A stretch of 9,540 bases of DNA from an uncultured Bacillota bacterium. Its GTDB lineage: Bacteria; Bacillota; Clostridia; Tissierellales; Tissierellaceae. Every line of letters begins with the position of its first letter. Positions within the stretch are counted from its first letter, which is position 1. The notes beneath the pieces are model-generated. The model had not been told where the DNA came from and ran no database searches. It worked only from the letters and a program-made list of their open reading frames with translations. The stretch spans positions 1-9,540 of the forward strand of contig CALGAG010000106.1 of NCBI GenBank assembly GCA_937951995.1. The letters run 5' to 3'. Of the stretch, positions 6,588 through 9,540 are shown piece after piece. The position numbers and the translations under genes are program-made.

Positions 6588-8150
6588 CTATTCATCCTCT
6601 CCAGTAGGACTGTAGGTGTTTATAAGTGCAACCGTTATCCAAAAATATGCAATCATGGCCGGCACTTCAAAAATATTTTCAACAAAGTTCTGTGCAAGCA
6701 CTCCCATTGCACCTGCAAAGAGTCCGATCACCATTACCTTGTACCTTAAGACCGTCTGACTCCTAATGATCTTGGCAGTTGATACAATAAATGAAATGAT
6801 CACAAAAACAAGTGCAGCCATTCCATATATCCCCATCTCGGTCAAGGTTTTCAAATAGTAGTTGTCCAGGTAGAATGGTGTCAGGTTGTTGTTCATGGCA
6901 ACTGCACCACCGTATCTCCCCAGACCCATTCCAAAACTTGTATCCCTTCTCCATATCTCCATCCCGATATTCCACCTGTAAAGTCTACCACCGGCGGCTG
7001 ATTTCATCAGGTACACGGGTGACAGCATATAGAGGAGTCTGTCTGAAAGGGCACCTCCAAAAAGTACAAATGCTCCTCCAAGACCTGCAAATGGTATTAT
7101 AAGCTTGGGAACCAGTATAATGACAAATATTCCGGCAGCGAAGGCAAATGCAAGCCATGCGCCTCTGGACATGGTGAAAAGTAAGCCTGCGAGCATTACT
7201 AGGGAAACGCCTCCGTAATAAAGCCTCCCAATGGGTTTCTTGGCAGACAGGGTCATGGCTACTCCAATTGGTATGAAAAGGACAAATATTACCCCTAGAA
7301 TATTTGGGCTACCTATGATCGAGAAAGCTCTGGTTGTTATGTTCTCAGCCGTATCAACCCAGTTTCCAGGCATTGGTACCTTGACAATATACTGATAGAC
7401 TGCGTGAAGGCCCAGGAAGAGCCCAAGAGCCATCATAACCTTTATGATCCTTTCCGAATCCCTGACTGTCCTTATATATTGTGTTGCAATGAAATACCAT
7501 AGTATATGCTGAAATACAGACCTGAAGCCCTCAATGGCTATACCAAGGTCTGGGGCCTTGATCAGGACATGACTGATTCCCATGATAATATAGATTATCA
7601 CAGGAAGGTCCATTGGACCGAAATTATACTTTATCCTTCCTCCGCTGGCTATTCGTTTGAGTATAAATACTCCGGCCATCAATAGGAGTAGAAGCTCGTC
7701 CCATACGGAACCAAACCTGTTAATGACAGGAAGCCTTCTGATTACATAGTCCACGGCAACATACAGGACGGGTAACATCATAAGCAGGTCTGTCCACTTG
7801 GGCGAGTTAAGGACCCTGTTGAATCCTTTGTAGATCAGGCTATTTCCAAGTATCCCTCCTGCCTCTGCAGACCCGGTCTGGCCCTTGTCCTCCTTAAATG
7901 TCCATCCAAGGAACTTGCTTCCCCGAATACCCCTATAAATGTGTCCCTCAACTGTCCGCGCAAGCTTGTCCATCTGCATGAGCAGGCTGTAGGAAAGGCT
8001 GGTTTGTATCCAGGACCTGTACTCCTTCCCGGCAGAATCCTTATCCTTGTTGAGGCTTATGCTGAATATAAAGCTGTTTTCTGCAAAATATTTAATTTTC
8101 ATAAGCAAGCCTACAAAAAAGCTGTTTTTCAAAGCACTTTTGATTCCCAT
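6588..8150 (-). CDS. O-antigen ligase / polymerase family membrane protein
   Basis: This 520-residue polytopic protein of the Wzy_C/WaaL type joins or polymerises lipid-linked glycans on the outer face of the membrane. Roughly a dozen hydrophobic segments are visible (for example near 121-137, 151-167, 183-197, 236-256, 277-302, 311-350, 351-369, 444-460, 471-487 and 493-511). Family marks are TMSRGAWLAF (326-335), SFGMGLGRYG (405-414) and LDNYYLKTLTEMGIYG (428-443), the last matching the HNxxL..L.E.G..G pattern but with Asp429 in place of the usual His. A largely hydrophilic N-terminal region of about 115 residues precedes the first strong membrane segment. The start ATG is 1 nt past the upstream stop, with GAGG in the end of that gene. 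Whether it polymerises repeat units, ligates the polymer or ligates sugars to protein cannot be decided from sequence. Confidence 0.87.
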   Translation of the reverse strand: MGIKSALKNSFFVGLLMKIKYFAENSFIFSISLNKDKDSAGKEYRSWIQTSLSYSLLMQMDKLARTVEGHIYRGIRGSKFLGWTFKEDKGQTGSAEAGGILGNSLIYKGFNRVLNSPKWTDLLMMLPVLYVAVDYVIRRLPVINRFGSVWDELLLLLMAGVFILKRIASGGRIKYNFGPMDLPVIIYIIMGISHVLIKAPDLGIAIEGFRSVFQHILWYFIATQYIRTVRDSERIIKVMMALGLFLGLHAVYQYIVKVPMPGNWVDTAENITTRAFSIIGSPNILGVIFVLFIPIGVAMTLSAKKPIGRLYYGGVSLVMLAGLLFTMSRGAWLAFAFAAGIFVIILVPKLIIPFAGLGGAFVLFGGALSDRLLYMLSPVYLMKSAAGGRLYRWNIGMEIWRRDTSFGMGLGRYGGAVAMNNNLTPFYLDNYYLKTLTEMGIYGMAALVFVIISFIVSTAKIIRSQTVLRYKVMVIGLFAGAMGVLAQNFVENIFEVPAMIAYFWITVALINTYSPTGEDE

Positions 8151-8151
8151 A

Positions 8152-8646
8152 CTAATTCACAACCTCAATGGTCTCTATTTGTCCTTTAAGTCTATAGAAG
8201 TCACTTTCAATGAAAATGATCTTGCCCTGTCTGACTTCCTGGGCTCCAAGCTTGTAGCTCATGCTTTCATAGGGAAGGGTTCCCTCTATGGTCACCCTTG
8301 CCTCCTCCATGGTGGGATCAAGAGATCTTACTGGGTTTCCTTCCATGTCGAGATTTGTTTCATAGACTGGATGAACCTCAACTCCCACTACCTCTAGCTG
8401 GAGATATTGCTTTGTCTCTCCAATTGTGTCCCCAACCTTGATTGAGTCCAGATATCCCCTCTCATAGGGTATTGAAGCAACAAACCTTACCTGTACGTAT
8501 TCAGCTGATGACCCTATATCCTCGATATCCTTGCCCATTATCTTGATTGCCGACAAAAACAAGAGCAGTATAATTGCTGCAATAAATATCAGGTCCAAAA
8601 TGTTTATTCTATTAAATACCTTACCCTCTTTGTTCATCATCTTCAT
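8152..8646 (-). CDS. DUF4330-like single-pass membrane protein (second of a tandem pair)
   Basis: This 164-residue protein has a short basic N-terminus, one membrane segment at about residues 16-33 (ILDLIFIAAIILLLFLSA) and an outward-facing domain rich in beta-type alternation. The NINxLD-then-membrane start and the size recall the DUF4330 family of Firmicutes; I assign this from memory, with moderate confidence. No catalytic motif or cysteine is seen. The C-terminus LGAQEVRQGKIIFIESDF..IETIEVVN parallels the upstream gene's LGGQEVKVGLTFVLKTTEF..IKHIEVAQ, so the two are paralogues. The ATG at 8646 overlaps the upstream stop by 4 bp (ATGA), with GAGGTG 5 nt away. It sits directly before the O-antigen ligase gene, which suggests a membrane partner or accessory of that enzyme; this is inference only. 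Confidence 0.85.
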   Translation of the reverse strand: MKMMNKEGKVFNRINILDLIFIAAIILLLFLSAIKIMGKDIEDIGSSAEYVQVRFVASIPYERGYLDSIKVGDTIGETKQYLQLEVVGVEVHPVYETNLDMEGNPVRSLDPTMEEARVTIEGTLPYESMSYKLGAQEVRQGKIIFIESDFYRLKGQIETIEVVN

Positions 8647-9110
8647 TGTGCCACCTCGATATGCTTTATATCACTCATTGCCTCAAATTCTGTGGTCTTG
8701 AGCACAAAGGTGAGACCTACCTTGACTTCCTGGCCACCAAGGTCCATGTAGGGTCCACTTGTTACAACCTGGGCATCTATAACCGCCTGGAGTGTAACCA
8801 GGTCTTGGCTTTCTATCACCTGGACCTCTCCCTGACCGTTCACTGCCTTTATCTCCATAGGTCTTGTCTCTACCTCTCTTATGGTTGCATTCTGTAGTCT
8901 ATATTGGGAAAAAATCTGGTCTCCTGCCTTAAGGTCTGTAACCATTTCCGGCTTCAGCTCGTCAACCTCCACTGTCATGACTATATCCTTGGTGTTGGAC
9001 GGACCAGCCGTAACTCCACCGATCAATCTTTCCCTGTTAAGGAACAATAAGGCTGCTGCAATCACCAGGATAACAACCGCCGTATCAATCCAGTTCCACT
9101 TTCTTTTCAT
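8643..9110 (-). CDS. DUF4330-like single-pass membrane protein (first of a tandem pair)
   Basis: This 155-residue protein begins MKRKWNWIDTAVV, with a basic tip, a membrane segment at residues 9-24 (DTAVVILVIAAALLFL) and an outward domain from about residue 40. The chosen ATG at 9110-9108 has AAGGGGG (9117-9123) 6 nt upstream and places the membrane anchor at the N-terminus as in its paralogue. A longer frame reaching 9251 would overlap the glycosyltransferase by 128 bp and bury the anchor. The central region (VDELKPEMVTDLKAGDQI..) aligns by eye with the downstream protein (SIPYERGYLDSIKVGDTI..), and so do the C-termini, which indicates tandem duplication followed by strong divergence. Function is unknown; a role near the wall-polymer ligase is suggested only by position. 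Confidence 0.83.
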   Translation of the reverse strand: MKRKWNWIDTAVVILVIAAALLFLNRERLIGGVTAGPSNTKDIVMTVEVDELKPEMVTDLKAGDQIFSQYRLQNATIREVETRPMEIKAVNGQGEVQVIESQDLVTLQAVIDAQVVTSGPYMDLGGQEVKVGLTFVLKTTEFEAMSDIKHIEVAQ

Positions 9111-9123
9111 AATTTGCCCCCTT

Positions 9124-9486
9124 CTACTTCTCTTTTTGGATTTGCCCCAAAAATATTTCAGCAAGTTTTCCAGTCTGGGATTTTCTGCTGTATTTTCTAA
9201 CATTGTCCCAATGGGGACTATGGTCCAGGTTTCCCTGCTTCCACTGGCCATAATATTTCACCAGTGACCCTGCCACGCCTTCTATGTCCTCTGGATCCAC
9301 TACGGTTCCAGTTTTAGTCTCCCTGATTACCTGTGCGGCTACACCATCACTTGGAACAATTGCAAGTATGGGCCTGTCAGACCGTATATACTCGAATATC
9401 TTCCCAGTGTAGAAGTTCTTTGAACCCTTGCCCTTGCCTATAACCAGGAGTATTAAATCTGAATTGAAGAGCATCTGGATACTTAA
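9124..9486 (-). CDS. Glycosyltransferase (probably GT4), C-terminal fragment
   Basis: These are the last 120 codons of a glycosyltransferase; the rest is missing because the contig ends here. Visible are the C-terminal Rossmann parts of a GT-B enzyme: MLFNSDLILLVIG, then FYTGKIFEYIRSDRPILAIV with the nucleotide-sugar-binding glutamate in FEYI, then PSDGVAAQVIRETKTGTVVDPEDIEGV. This pattern is typical of group 1 glycosyltransferases that build surface polysaccharides. The stop at 9124 is 13 nt before the first DUF4330-like gene, so it belongs to the same operon. The reading frame stays open through 9487-9540, but that stretch is sequencing adapter and must not be translated. The ATG at 9474 is internal, not a start. 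Confidence 0.85.
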   Translation of the reverse strand, partial: LSIQMLFNSDLILLVIGKGKGSKNFYTGKIFEYIRSDRPILAIVPSDGVAAQVIRETKTGTVVDPEDIEGVAGSLVKYYGQWKQGNLDHSPHWDNVRKYSRKSQTGKLAEIFLGQIQKEK

Positions 9487-9540
9487 ATCGGAAGAGCGTC
9501 GTGTAGGGAAAGAGTGTAGATCTCGGTGGTCGCCGTATCA
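9487..9540. other. Illumina adapter contamination (not genomic)
   Basis: From 9487 on, the bases agree with the reverse complement of the TruSeq universal adapter, beginning ATCGGAAGAGCGTCGTGTAG and continuing to CGCCGTATCA at the window end. Position 9486 departs from the adapter's AGATCGG start, so the join is at 9486/9487 or two bases earlier. Read on the minus strand it gives the peptide SFPTRRSSDL, a well-known contaminant signature in metagenome protein sets. It marks an untrimmed read at the end of a contig. Confidence 0.97.

Noticed and set aside
8643..9251. A 202-residue version of the first DUF4330-like protein starting at 9251.
   Set aside because: It would overlap the glycosyltransferase end by 128 bp and move the membrane anchor away from the N-terminus. 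The ATG at 9110 has a good ribosome site and matches the paralogue's layout.
8881..9267. A 128-codon plus-strand open frame across the first DUF4330-like gene and the glycosyltransferase end.
   Set aside because: It is antisense to two minus-strand genes with ribosome sites and tight spacing. Its hydrophobic look comes from the complement of the membrane segment.
9474..9540. Treating ATG at 9474 as the glycosyltransferase start, or the TGA at 9540-9538 as a real upstream stop.
   Set aside because: The protein begins mid-fold at that ATG, and the frame continues upstream to about 9486. Beyond that the sequence is adapter, so neither boundary is biological.
1..9540. Search by eye for CRISPR repeats, insertion sequences, tRNA or rRNA genes and riboswitches.
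   Set aside because: No direct repeat array, transposase, inverted terminal repeats, clover-leaf sequence or leader-like structure was seen. Non-coding gaps apart from 850-965 are under 45 bp.

Overview
The window looks like chromosome from a Gram-positive anaerobe of the Firmicutes, most likely Clostridia or Tissierellia, with base composition in the mid-forties %GC by eye. The signs are strong GGAGG-type ribosome sites, frequent TTG and GTG starts, many AGG arginine codons, an FtsE/FtsX pair, and a TagA plus CsaB cell-wall glycopolymer gene set. Codon use and gene style are uniform. I see no mobile element, CRISPR array, tRNA or rRNA. The last ~54 bases (9487-9540) are not genomic: they match the Illumina TruSeq universal adapter, so this is the end of an assembled contig.

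Layout. On the left (1-849, minus strand) are ftsE and the first 57 codons of ftsX, the ABC-type pair that controls cell-wall hydrolysis at division. A 116-bp divergent intergenic region (850-965) carries a good sigma-A promoter for a plus-strand 5-formyltetrahydrofolate cyclo-ligase (966-1559). That gene converges on the tail of a long minus-strand operon, and a hairpin (1563-1589) terminates transcription from one or both sides.

The operon runs right to left from 9486 to 1602: the C-terminal end of a glycosyltransferase, two tandem single-pass membrane proteins related to each other and resembling DUF4330, a polytopic O-antigen ligase/polymerase family protein, a 734-residue fusion of a GT4 glycosyltransferase with a CsaB-type pyruvyltransferase, a TagA/WecG-type N-acetylmannosaminyltransferase, and transketolase. 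Gene junctions are 13, -4, 1, 18, 4 and -1 bp, so these genes are almost certainly co-transcribed and several are translationally coupled.

Together the middle genes suggest assembly of a pyruvylated secondary cell-wall polymer: TagA adds ManNAc to the lipid-linked GlcNAc primer, the GT4 enzymes extend it, CsaB adds pyruvate ketals (the known ligand of SLH-domain S-layer proteins), and the ligase/polymerase acts outside the membrane, perhaps with the two DUF4330-like proteins. The points most worth a second look are the GT4-CsaB fusion with a ribosome-site-like sequence at the domain junction, the paralogous DUF4330-like pair placed just before the ligase, transketolase coupled to tagA, and the adapter contamination.
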